Made by a program: the position numbers and the translations under genes. The notes beneath the pieces are model-generated. The model made no database searches. It worked only from the letters and a program-made list of their open reading frames with translations, and was not told the DNA's origin. This document shows positions 32,415-43,096 of a DNA stretch of 64,000 bases, piece after piece (the stretch's first letter is position 1; each line of letters opens with the position of its first letter). This DNA comes from Caenorhabditis elegans (taxonomy: Eukaryota > Nematoda > Chromadorea > Rhabditida > Rhabditidae). The DNA lies in NCBI RefSeq assembly GCF_000002985.6, contig NC_003283.11, positions 19,221,501 to 19,285,500 of the forward strand, given 5' to 3'.

Positions 32415-35217
32415 ATGGAATTAGTGATAAACCCACCCCAAGAAGTTTTCGATCAGCTGATCCATTTGGCCGGAGCTACTAATGGATGGGCTCATCAGCC
32501 ATATGACTATCGATTTTATAGTCAGGCTTATGATGGCTATTGGTTTGTCGCAATGGTGGATACGGAAAAAGGTAAATTTAATTTTTTTAACGGCAATTTT
32601 TTTTTCGCCGTCGGAACTTGAAACTTGTTGTGTTAATTTCTAAATTCAGCACAATTTTCTGGTTGACTTATTTCGGCTTGATATACGTAGATCTACAAAA
32701 AATGCGGGAGAAGAGACGCAGAGTTCTCAACTGATTTCGCATAACGTGCTGACGTCACATTTTTTGGGCCAAAAATTCCCGCATTTTTGGTAGATCAAAC
32801 TGTGAAAACACAGCCTGGTACCACGTGAAGTATAATCATGACATATCTCCGATAAATTTTAAAATTTCGTGTTTGAGAGAGCGCAGAGAAACGAGACACT
32901 CTCGTTGTCTGCGCTCTCTTCTTCTTTTCGCCTTGAAGAAAAGCCACCGTGATCGTCTAATTTCCAGGATGTTTATTTTCCGAATCAGCAAAATTTCGCA
33001 ATTCTAAAAAGTATATATTTTTTTAATTTCAAAAAAAAATTATTTTAAAAAAATTTCGAAATTTTTTTTTTTCGATTGATTCCAAAAAAGTCCAGTTTTT
33101 GCAGGATTTAAACATTTTCAAAAAACAATTGCAGAACCCCAAGAAAAGTTTGTCGCTGGTGGGTGTTTGGCACGTTGGGATACCGTAAACGATGCTCCGC
33201 TGTACTCAATTGGGCTGTATTACTGCAGAGAAGAGTATCGTGGAAAAGGCCACGGAATTCCGGTTTTCCAAAAAATGATGGATATTGTTAGTGATGGAAA
33301 TTGCGTTTTGACGGCAGGTGGGTAGATTTTGGAATTTTGAAATTTTTATTTTTAAAAAATCGAAAAAAAAATTTTTTTATAACTTTTGTATACCAATTTT
33401 CCAGAACATTTTTTTTTGAAACCTCAATTTTTCAGCAGCCGACATGTCTCCAAAATACGCTAAAACCTTTGGGTTTACGGAAATGTTGGCATATTGGCAA
33501 ATGGAAGCAAACATTGAGCCCAAGAAAATGAAAATTCCAGAAAATTTAGTGACAGAGTATACTACAAAGGTACAACTCAACAAAAAACCCAATGGTTACA
33601 AAAATTCAAGTTTAGGACTGGAGAGAAGTAAATGCTGAGCAGCTGGAAGCCTATGATTTGACGATTTGCCCAAGAGCCCGGCGGAAAATTATCAGGCCCT
33701 GGTTTGAGCAAGACCAGAGTTATACTCGGGTGAGTTTTTTGTTCCTAATTAGAAATCTGAAATTCTCGTGAAAACTTGACTGAAAATTTAAATTTCCAGC
33801 CGAAAATTGACTGTAACTATGAATTTCCGGCCAAAGTTTTGTTTGAAAATTTTAATTTCCAGCCGAAAATTGACTGTAACTATGAATTTCCGGCCAAAGT
33901 TTTGTTTGAAAATTTGAATTTCCCGCCGAAAATTGATTGTCATTTTAAATTTCCCGCCGAAATTTAGTTTGAAAATTTTAATTTTCTGCCAAAAATTGAT
34001 TGAAAATTTGAATTGAATTTTCCGCTGAAAGTTTACTGAAATGTCAACTTCCTGTTGAACTTTAACTCAAAAATTTTAATTTTCCACAAAAAATTTGGCC
34101 GAAAATATGAATTTCCAACAAAAAAAGTATTAAAAACTACAATTTATTTTTGAAAACTGTTTTAAAGCATTAATTCTCATTGTCAGCCGGAAATTGACTG
34201 AAAATTCGAATTTTCCGTCAAAATGTGACTGAAAATTTGAATTTCCGGCCAAATTTTTTCCTGAAAATTTGAATTTTCCGCCGAAAATTGTTTGAAATAA
34301 CGATTTTCTTACCCAAAATTAAGTGAAAATGTAAATTTTCTGCTTAAGATTGAATGGAAATTTGAAAATGACTTGAAATTTTGAAGTTTCCCCTTTTCGT
34401 GGCGGGACCCAAAATAACCTTGCCATGCATATATTCAAACTGAAGCTCTTGGCAAGCTGAATTTAAAAATTCAATAAAAACAGAAAATTAACCACAAAAA
34501 TCCAGCCCATTTCAGGTGGCATTCGAAAGAAATCAAAATATCGTTGGCTACTGTACCATCCGAGTCATCAACCTCAATCGGCTTTGCACTGCCCCATTTT
34601 ATGCTGAAAATGTGCATGTTGCTGAGCAATTGCTGGCGGGTATCAGGGGTATGGGAATCATACCGAATTTCCAAAATTTCGAGAAAATCATCTTCTGGTA
34701 CCCAGAGGTCAATAAGGATGTTGAAAGGTTTCTTATTGCGATTTTTTGTAAATTTTTGAGATCAGTACACTCAAAATAAAAATAAAACTGCGTGGTGTGT
34801 ACTGCAGAAAACCCAATATTTAGGCCCAGGCCGCCGACATCTCACGGGTTCCGCGTGCCGCTATGTTTAACTCACAGCAGGCGGAGACAGCTCGCCACGC
34901 CCACAGCAAGTTAAACGCAGCGGCGCGCGGAACCCGTGAGATGTCGGCGGCCTGATATTGGTTGGGGTCAAAATTTTTGCCTTTTCTCCGTGAGTGGACG
35001 AGAAAATGGCGGGGCCTAAATATTAGGTTTTCTGCAGTACACGCCACGCAGTTTTTTTTTAATTTTCAGTGTACATTCCAGACTCCTTCAAAAATTCGCA
35101 CCTGACGGCGGATTTTCTGTGCACGTGGACTTCCGTACTCAATTCACGAAAACGATAATTGAAGCGCGAGACGAAGTGGTGTATGCGGTGTCTTGTTCAG
35201 TTCATCAATTTGTTTAA
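32415..35217 (+). CDS. GNAT acetyltransferase with DUF1248-type C-terminal region, 315 aa
   Basis: Six exons keep frame to 315 residues: 32415-32571, 33135-33317, 33436-33569, 33616-33729, 34516-34727 and 35070-35217. Residues about 20-115 form a GNAT N-acetyltransferase core; the acetyl-CoA loop is visible as R88-G-K-G-H-G93 in CREEYRGKGHGIPVFQKMM. The C-terminal part (SPKYAKTFGFTEML, then VAFERNQNIVGYCTIRV) fits the nematode-expanded GNAT/DUF1248 family. Substrate unknown. The acceptor of exon 3 is a CAGCAG doublet (33433-33438), so a one-codon alternative splice form is possible. Introns 1, 4 and 5 carry repeats or MITEs. No disabling change seen. Confidence 0.85.
32688..32800. mobile_element. 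small inverted repeat element with TGCGGGA/TCCCGCA arms
   Basis: GATCTACAAAAAATGCGGGA at the left pairs with TTCCCGCATTTTTGGTAGATC at the right. Related text (ACGTCACATTTTACTAGGCA, GTAGATCAAAACGCAATGGG) recurs at 44395-44420 and 44940-45000. It lies in intron 1 of the GNAT gene. Confidence 0.6.
33775..34370. repeat. tandem-type intron repeat
   Basis: Diverged units built on GAAAATTTGAATTTCCGGCC and AAAATTGACTG fill GNAT intron 4; two nearly identical 70-base copies lie at 33790-33930. Confidence 0.7.
34785..35055. mobile_element. MITE with CTGCGTGGTGTGTACTGCAG-type ends
   Basis: The left end GCGTGGTGTGTACTGCAGAA and the right end TTCTGCAGTACACGCCACGC are inverted repeats extending over about 45 bases. 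Inner arms CGCCGACATCTCACGGGTTC and its complement also pair. It lies in GNAT intron 5. A related inner segment recurs at about 40325. Confidence 0.8.
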
Positions 35218-36414
35218 ATTTAGTGTAGATTTTTACAATAAAACTGTTTGATTTACGCTAAAATATTAGAAATTTGCAAACTTTGCACGTCCACATACTT
35301 TCTTTACATACTTTCTGAGCGATCAATGCACTCAAAAATTGAATCAATGAAGAAGGATCCCGTTACCTTGTATGTTTATAGCAATAGAACAATTTTGAGC
35401 TTTTGAAAGTGAAATGTTATTTACAGGGAGAAGAAATGGCAAATGTAAACCCCAACGACTTTCTACGAGTACCACACACTTCAGGAGATTGCGAGCTTGG
35501 ATCAAACTGGTATATCAGAAAATAAATAAAGACCGCCCCAGAAAATAATATTTCAGCATTTATCAACGTCAATCTCGTTTTTTCAGTTAGATATACCAGA
35601 CTTGCGACGATATCGATGAGGAGAACGTTGCATCAACTTCAAGCTCTACTGCCAAGTGAAAATACTAGGACTCTCCAAAAATTCACTAGTTTTCCTGTTT
35701 TTTGATACTTTCGAAATTTGTTGTTTTTTTTTCATTCTTCAATGAATGTTTTTATTGTTTTTTTTTGTCTTTTTTTCATAATAAATCGTGGTGTTTTGTA
35801 TGTAGCTGTGGCATTATTGCTCTGCCGTGACTCCAGTCTATCTGAGCCCTAGTCTGAAATTTTTCGAAACTGAAATTCAACTCATAATGATCATCCAAAT
35901 CAGAATTGATTGAAAATTTTTCCCCTCACGGGCTGTAAAAGAGCACCTCTTGCATAAACCGACGTAACTTCGGAACCTGAATAGCTACAAGATTGGCCAA
36001 TATATTTTCTGAAAGTTGAATAAAACTAGTTCATTGAAGGTCTCTTGTTTGGCGTAGAATTGTTCCTTACTCCTTTCCCTAATCAGGCTCTCCTTGAGCG
36101 GAAGCAGCAGCAGGAGCTGCTCCAGGTGCCGGGCGCATCGTTGAAGATTTTCCTTTTGGCAGAAGTTGCTCCCTTTTTCTTTCCAGAGCATTGGGCAAGC
36201 AGAGTGCTTCCGGAAAAGAAGAGGACGAAGAGAAGCGTCAAAAGTAAATACATGTCGTGTTGATCAAGACTGTTCTTCGAGTTTAAACGAACCGAAAACT
36301 TATTGATAGAACTGAAAGTTTATGGAATTGTTGTTGGTGTTTTTTAATAAAAAAATATTTTTTGTTATTTGTACTTTCAGTAACAATCGTAAATTCTATT
36401 TATGTTTTTATATC
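35218..36414. other. no confirmed gene; exon-like fragments
   Basis: Bases 35455-35535 read TPTTFYEYHTLQEIASLDQT in one frame after a TTTACAG acceptor, and 35585 onward is also open, but I do not recognise a family and cannot build a start. Bases 36080-36140 are a CAG-rich exon-like piece (LLERKQQQELLQ). Bases 35819-35850 match the ends of the element at 37878-38722. The 35930-36020 text recurs at 63205-63300. Confidence 0.35.
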
Positions 36415-36590
36415 AAGTACAAACGGCACAATTATAAATAATATGAGTTAAAAATAGGGGAAAATGTTTGAGGGAACGAAACTAACAACATTTGTTTATA
36501 TTTTTTATTATTGTTAGTTTCGTTCCCTCAAAAAATTATCCATATTTTTTAACTCATATTATTCATAATTGTGCCGTTTGTATTTGTAAA
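36415..36590. mobile_element. hairpin element, arms about 73 bases
   Basis: ACAAACGGCACAATTATAAA ... TGAGGGAACGAAACTAACAA is followed by its reverse complement ending TTGTGCCGTTTGTATTTG. It is a short palindromic repeat without coding capacity. Confidence 0.8.
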
Positions 36591-37077
36591 TCTGACAATT
36601 ATAGAATTCTACGAATAGATACGGCAGGCTTATGTGGTAGAATGAACAACAGACTTACGAGCCGGCTGGAGCAACTCGTCATTTTTGAATTTTCCAATTT
36701 TAAGTAGCGCAAAAGCAAAAACAATTTTAAGGTATGGTGCACGGCTGTTTTTGATACGGCGTTGGTCTGTAAGCGTGCTCCAATTATTCTATATACATAC
36801 ATACGCATGTCGCGAATACAGAAAATAAAAATTGTTTTATTTTTGCAACAATTTGAGGTGGTTTCAAGTAATTTGATTTCAAAATTTTCAGCAACTGTCA
36901 AAACTGCAAAACTTTGGAGGTAGAAGAGAAGCGAAAAGTTAAACACCTGTAGAACACTTCGAGGGCAACAGTTTTAAATTCTAAACACGAGACAGATTCA
37001 TTGAGAGAAATTTACGGATAAAGAACGCAGAAAGGCAGAGAACATATTGTGATTCTGGAAGTGTTCTTAGTAGATTT
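36591..37077. other. intergenic stretch
   Basis: I see no recognised gene. It lies 3' of the minus-strand membrane-protein gene. Confidence 0.4.
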
Positions 37078-39082
37078 CTACGGCACATGGTTTTGCTCGA
37101 CGTTCTGCTCGTGGTTCTGCACATGGTTCTGCTCACGGTTCTGCATATTATTCTGCTCATGACTCTGTGTATTGCTGAAATGATTAACAACTTTAGATAT
37201 TAGAAATTTTCAAACTGCAATCCATATTCCTTGAAAATATAGCAGCTTAAACATGTTGTAAATGAAATTCCAACTCACCCAGTCACTTTGCCACTTTTAA
37301 TTTTACCCAGAAAGTACGCACATCGCATCGCACAGCACTGCCCGGAAAAGCTAACAGCCGCTGAAAAAAATTAATTTTTACAATGAGAAATAGTTTAACT
37401 TACGTGCGAATGCCCAGGAGACGGTTATATATAATCCAAAAAAATTAGGGGACAGATGGAGAAGGGCGAAAAAACCCCATAAAACGTAAAGAATCTTCGT
37501 TTCCCTAGGAGAAAACATTGACGCTTTCTCAATACCTGAAAAAATGAGAGCTGAACAAAATACAACGAACCTTATCGATAGGTTTTACACTATTAAAAAA
37601 AAAGAAGTAAAAACTCACTCAATTCAGCAACGGTCAAATAACCTACAATAAAATACAATAAAATCGCCCCAATGTTGTAATAGAGTTTTTCATCGTCGTC
37701 AAACTTGGTTTCTGTAAAAGTTTTGAAAATAAACAGTTTCAACTTTGATTCTAACCCGGATATACACAAATCAAAACAGCTAGAAGAATAATGTAAGGCT
37801 GCACAGCAATTTCCGAGGCATATTTCTGGACGTATCTCAGAAAAATTTTCATTCTGAAAGTTTGATTCACAGTTAAAATCTCAGATAAACTGGAGTCACG
37901 GCAGAGCAACAGAGAACCATTGCTAATTAGCTAAAAACCACTACTAATTAGCAGAAACCCACTAGCAGAACATTGATTACGCATTGAAAAACGCAGTGCA
38001 ATATGTAGTTGTTTGGCAGCCCCCGACACTTTCGGGGTTCCGCCGGCCCCACGGCACTCGCTATCATCGCCATTTGTGTAGTGCCGCGCGGAACCCCGAA
38101 AATGTCGGGGGCTGCCAAACAACTACTTATCGCATTGCATTTGTCAACGAGGGGTTGGTGGCTCAGCCCCAGCCCCAAAAAGAGCTCAGCCCCACTGAAG
38201 GGGCTAGCCCCCTAAGCAGTAAAATCTGGCATGACCTTTCTTATCGACTTCTACATAGAAAAGACTCGGAGAAGACGTTGATGGATCGATCGACTACAAT
38301 TATCAAGCGATTGACGTATTGGACAGCACTGTTCCGGATGCTTGGTCTAAAGCTTCGTGGGTGCAATTCATGGAGTCATGCTCATGGTCAGTTTAAGTTA
38401 CCATCTTGAATTTGCAATTAATTGGAGAAAAATTCTGCAGAAACAACTTCATGAGCGATCAATGCACACAAAAAGAAATCAATGGAGAAGGAATTTTTTT
38501 CTGTTGTTTTCTCATGTTTTTCGTGCTATTTTTTATGGATTAATGAAAGTTTGGCTCTGCGCAAAAACAAAACTAGCTAGCAAGAAAGCATAACTACGTA
38601 GCAAAACACCACCGCAAATCAGCGAAAAAGCACAACTACTGCGGTTGAGTGAGCCGTGGCATAAATGCTAATTAACAGTGATTTCCTGTCGCTCAACCGT
38701 GACTCCAGTTTATCTCAGATGGTAGTCTGATTCGAAAAAGGCAATTTGGCAAAAAAGTAGACGTGTTCAAATAAGTGAACTTTTTTTCTTGTTTTACTCT
38801 GAAAAATAAACTCACCTCTTTTCTTTTTCGATAGAACACAATTTGACACTTGAAAATATAATAAAAACCAATGTGGCAAAGAACGAAGCTACCGTAATAA
38901 ACGAAATAATCCGGATGCGTACAGCAATGTCATAAAGAGTCAATGCGTTCATATCCTTTCTGCGTTTTGGTTCAACAGGAAGGCCATGAGACAGTAGATA
39001 AAATGCTAAGGCAGCCAAACCTGTGTAGAACACATAGGAAGCGGTAAAGCAAAATAGTGCAAACAGTTTCACAGCGCATTTC
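37078..39082 (-). CDS. multi-pass membrane protein with Q/N-rich tail, 5' end unresolved
   Basis: Six minus-strand exons keep one continuous frame: 39082-38816, 37853-37756, 37711-37619, 37535-37404, 37360-37279 and 37174-37078. About five to six hydrophobic segments are visible: LFALFCFTASYVFYTGLAAL, ISFITVASFFATLVFIIF, PYIILLAVLICVY, IGAILLYFIVGYL, ILYVLWGFFALLHL, and possibly LYITVSWAFAPAVSF. A charged loop EPKRRKDMNAL follows the first. The last exon is a hydrophilic repeat (QNREQNHVQNHEQNVEQN). I do not recognise the family. The first listed exon begins at a TTTTTAG acceptor in a phase needing an upstream exon. The ATG at 40932 (MAEATS, GTAAGT donor) has the wrong phase to join directly. 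The first intron contains an 845-base DNA element. Confidence 0.6.
37878..38722. mobile_element. DNA element with CTGAGATAAACTGGAGTCACGG-type ends
   Basis: The left end at 37878 reads CAGATAAACTGGAGTCACGG and the right end is its inverse (CCGTGACTCCAGTTTATCTG), giving about 845 bases. An inner palindrome (37984-38140) reads GGCAGCCCCCGACACTTTCG and complement. It lies in intron 1 of the membrane-protein gene. A solo end occurs at 35819-35850. Confidence 0.75.
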
Positions 39083-39524
39083 CTAAAAAATTAAAGTTGA
39101 ATCTTGAGAAGAATTGAATTTTAAAAAAATTGATTTTTTTTCATTTGGAAGGCAGGATCAGAGATATCCGACCTGTGCAATTATTCAGACACACCAGATT
39201 TTGTCAACCGTTCTGGACGCATAAAAACTAAATTCTCGAGTTTCCGAAATTTCGGAATCTTTTTCGTCAATCGGCAATTAATGAGTTCACCCAACACTAC
39301 ATTTGCGGCTTTCAATATCTGTGCATGTACATGTGCATTCGCGCCTGACCGATCGCTCTGATAACTTCGCAGTGTCAGATGGGCGGGATCTAGTGAAGGC
39401 GGAGCCTCAGTTGCGATCATTGTGTTGCATTGCTGGTCGGCAATTTCCGCACAGCCCTGGTACTTACCGGCTTGTGCCCCATATTGTTTCTGAAGAATCC
39501 AAAAATCTCACCACTTATCAGTCT

Positions 39525-39712
39525 CCACCACACGAGCTTGAGAGCCCGGCACACGATCTTCAGATTCCACCACACGAGCTTGAGAGCCCGGCACACGAGC
39601 TACAGTCTCTACCACACGAGCTTGAGAGCCCGGCACACGATCTTCAGATTCCACCACACGAGCTTGAGAGCCCGGCACACGAGCTTCAGATTCCACCAAA
39701 CGTGCAGGAGTA
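39525..39712. repeat. 42-bp minisatellite, about 4.5 copies
   Basis: The unit is CCACCACACGAGCTTGAGAG then CCCGGCACACGATCTTCAGATT (42 bases). Because 42 is divisible by three, frames are open in several directions: on the minus strand a 14-residue unit RVPGSQARVVESED, on the plus strand PPHELESPAHDLQI. Confidence 0.85.
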
Positions 39713-39719
39713 TTGAGTT

Positions 39720-40578
39720 CCTTCATTTGAAAGTCCAATTCTGCAAACTTGCAGTGCATTTTTTTTATTTGAAAGTGGTTGCGCATTCATGTGGTTTATT
39801 GATTGTTTTAGCAGTTTCTGTGTAAAGTTCGCGTAGATCACGTGTAGATCACAATATATATATATTTCTTATTTTGTATCTCACAGCCTCCTAGGCATCC
39901 AATTAGTCTGGGGCGCACTTGCTGACACCTTGGCGCAAGAGCGATTTCTTTTACCGTTGAACACTAGACTTTATCGTTTTGGAGCATTATAATGATTTTT
40001 TTCAAACAAACATGCGTGTACTTTTGTCAAATAGGACAGAACGGATTCAAATTTTTCAAGAAGACAAAATTTCGTTCAATGAAGGATGAGTAGCAATATT
40101 TTAAAAAATAACGATAAAAATTGTATTTCTAAGAAAAATCATATTTTTCTACTATATTTTAAATAAACTGAATTTCACTTTTATGAAGTTCAATTTTCTC
40201 TATACCTGATTTGAAATAGTTACGGAGCTCTTATCTTCCGAATTGTCTGAGCCTTAGCGTTTTCTGTCTCCAAAGTTCAGATATTATGAGCCAATGCAAG
40301 GTAAACATGGTCGGGCTCAGAACTCGTGAGATGTCGGCGGCAGATATTACTTACCCTCGCGATCATTTTCTTCACTACAAAAACTTTTTTTAAAAGAGAC
40401 TGCGCTTAGATGCCACGCTTTTTCTTTATTTTGGATGAAGGAACAGAAATGCAAGCAAAACAAGAAATGCGCTAGTACGATGTCTTTACGGCTTATTCGA
40501 TGACAAGTAGGCTGTGTATTTCTGTTGCTTTTCTAAAAATTAATTGTGATCTACGCGAATTTTACACAGAAGCTAAAA
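39720..40578. other. intergenic with dispersed-repeat text
   Basis: GGGGCGCACTTGCTGACACC at about 39911 recurs at 44510. ACTCGTGAGATGTCGGCGGC at 40324 matches the inner arm of the MITE at 34785. No gene is seen apart from the possible short exon MAEATS further right (40932, minus). Confidence 0.45.
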
Positions 40579-40586
40579 ATGATGAG

Positions 40587-40798
40587 TAGGGCTGTTATGG
40601 GGGACGTCCCCTCTCGCCCCCCTCGATTTTTGGGAGCCGATTCCGGCGTCCCCCTTGGAGGAAATGGAAGCCCCAAAAGTGAATCTGAGTAATATGAGGC
40701 AGTTAAATCGATTCCCAATGTCAAAATTCAATTTCCGATCACGAGCACTCCGGTATAAAAATCAGGGGGCGAGGGGGGCGCCCCCCATAACAGCCCTA
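40587..40798. mobile_element. 212-bp hAT-like MITE with 8-bp target duplication
   Basis: The ends are TAGGGCTGTTATGGGGG and CCCCCATAACAGCCCTA. The element is flanked by a perfect 8-bp direct repeat ATGATGAG at 40579-40586 and 40799-40806. The TIR style and 8-bp duplication are those of hAT-type transposons. It has no coding capacity. Confidence 0.85.
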
Positions 40799-40939
40799 AT
40801 GATGAGTAAACGGGCGGCAAGACCCTTCCGCATAAATTTGCTTCCCTTTAAACCATGGAAGTGAAAAAACAAATGCCATGTAACCGATTTTCCCAACGAA
40901 AATGCCAACTTACTCGATGTTGCTTCTGCCATTGGAATT

Positions 40940-42290
40940 TTCAAGTATTGATTTTTGAAATCTCTCCAGATTCATCAAAATTATCCACATCAGCGTTTCA
41001 CTTTGACAAAGGTCACGTGCCATTATTGTAATTTTTGTGCAAAGTTTTAGTTAACAGGCGTGTCATTTTTACGTGATAAAATGTAATTTATTCTGTTTTT
41101 TGTTTTTTTTTACTTTGAGCAAATTATTCGATATAAAAATATTTCCTCGAACACATGAAAAATCTCAGTTTTTTAAATCAAATAACTGAAAAAAACAGCG
41201 CTTTTCAACTGTTGATTCCAGAATTATTCAGAAGTTTCTCGTAACTTTTAGAGAATGCATAAAAAAAAAGAAAAGTGTACAAACAGAATATTTGATTAGA
41301 TTTCCGTATTTCCACATGTTTCAATGCCATTTTCCTGTCATTTTTCAATGTCATTTTTCCTGTAATTTCACAAAACTATAAAATATTTTTTCACATAAAA
41401 ATAGTAATACTTTTGATAAAACTATAGATTCAAGGTCTCACTCAATTTCAATTTTTCTTTTCATTTTGTATACTAAAATAATTGATTTGAAAAAAATAAT
41501 TTCAATCTCCTTAAGATATTTTTCTCAGAGATTTAAGATTGGAATTTTCGTGTCACAACTCTGCAACCATAAAAGAACTGAAATGTATTAAAACAAAAAA
41601 TTGTTCCTCATGTTATGAGGCTAATTTGCTTAGTTAACAATTTTTTGTTAGTTTTTTCAGTCAACGAGCTACGGGCTTCCAAACATAACAAAGTCGAAAA
41701 CCGCCACAAACCGCAATGCCTTAAAATTTATATAACTCAGGCAATTGCTAACCAAATCTCGTTATTGATGTTTCGATATCTTCTTTGAACAACTTGTAAA
41801 AATTGTAAGGCGGTAGTTATTTGATAAAATTTGTTGGTTTTCCGTAAAATACCGTTAACCTTTCAAAAATGCCTATTTTTGGCTATTTTTGATGGTTTCA
41901 GGCCTAAATCTTGTTTTGGAAACTCCGGAGTCACTTTTTTTTTCAAAAAAACTGTATTGTCAAATAAAAGAGTATTGTCACTTAATGACCGGAAAAAAAT
42001 TCTCCACAATTATAAGGCGGCTATTTTTTTTTAATTTGTAAAAAATCGGTCCAGAAAACTCACTGTCTCGCCCATGAGAGACGCAGAGACAGTTAATCAC
42101 TTTATTTAGTTTAATTTTTGAATTAAAGAGAGGCTGTGAAATTTTTCATTTTCCGTAAATCTTGTCTCAATGTTTTCTTGTTTCTCCGATGTCCATTTTA
42201 TTCATATTATCAACTTTTCGATTTCCGAAAAAAAATCGAAACATTTATTTTTTTTCAAACAATATCTAAAAACCTAAAAATCGCTTTGTT
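40940..42290. other. AT-rich gene-free interval
   Basis: I see no gene or structured repeat. Open frames at 41831 and 42136 are F/K/I-rich translations of AT-rich sequence. Confidence 0.55.
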
Positions 42291-42292
42291 TA

Positions 42293-42909
42293 TTAAAGGT
42301 GGGGTCAAAATGACCGAATATCATGATTAAAAAAATTTAAAAAAATTTTCTAGATTTTATATGATTTTTTAAAAATTGAAAAAATCTCAGTTTTCCCATA
42401 ATTCCTATTTAAATTTCCGCCAATTGAACTCGTTCGTTGGAGCACGCTTGCATTATTTTCGTTAATTTTTAACCATTTATTTTCATTATTTCACTGATTG
42501 TCTTCATTTTTTGGGGTTTTTAATGGGAAAATGAAAGAAATTAACAAGAAAAATGCAAAATGTCTATTAAAAAGTAACTGAAAATGTCTAAAACTCTGAA
42601 TAATAGTACCTTCTTGTTAATTTCTTTCATTTTCCCATTAAAAACCCCAAAAAATGAAGAAAATCAGTGAAATAATGAGAATAAATGAAAATAATTAATG
42701 AAAATAATGCAAGCGCGCTCCAACGAACGAGTTCAATTGGCGGAAATTTAAATAGGAAATAGGGGAAAACTGAGATTTTTTTCAATTTTCAAAAAATCAT
42801 ATAAAATCTAGAAAATTTTTTTAAATTTTTTTTACTATGATATTCGGTCATTGTGGTACCATAGGCGTGTTTTAAAGCAATTTCCCCACAGGGTGTAGTC
42901 CACCTTTAA
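42293..42909. mobile_element. 617-bp palindromic MITE, TTTAAA family
   Basis: It starts TTAAAGGTGGGGTC and ends GTCCACCTTTAA. The arms (AAATTTTCTAGATTTTATAT etc. and complement) are nearly fully self-complementary. It shares interior sequence (GCGCGCTCCAACGAACGAGT-like) with 47245-47967. Confidence 0.8.
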
Positions 42910-43096
42910 GTGTAGAAATATCGAATCCCAAAATCGATATTAATTTTTGCCAGGCCAAAAACGCACAATGCAAACAAAGTGAATAGTGGCACCATCTGTT
43001 ACATTGCAGCTGCCTGAAATTAATATCGATCTTTTTTATTTCAAATACTACTAGTATCATTACTAGTATTTTTCTACTGTAAACTGTGAATTTCAA

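Noticed and set aside
36045..36263. Short plus-strand ORF with LLERKQQQELLQ
   Set aside because: It is CAG-rich low complexity with no start, partner exon or family; kept only as an exon-like fragment.
39303..39825. Plus-strand 130-residue ORFs
   Set aside because: They are largely the 42-bp minisatellite read in frame, with no independent support.
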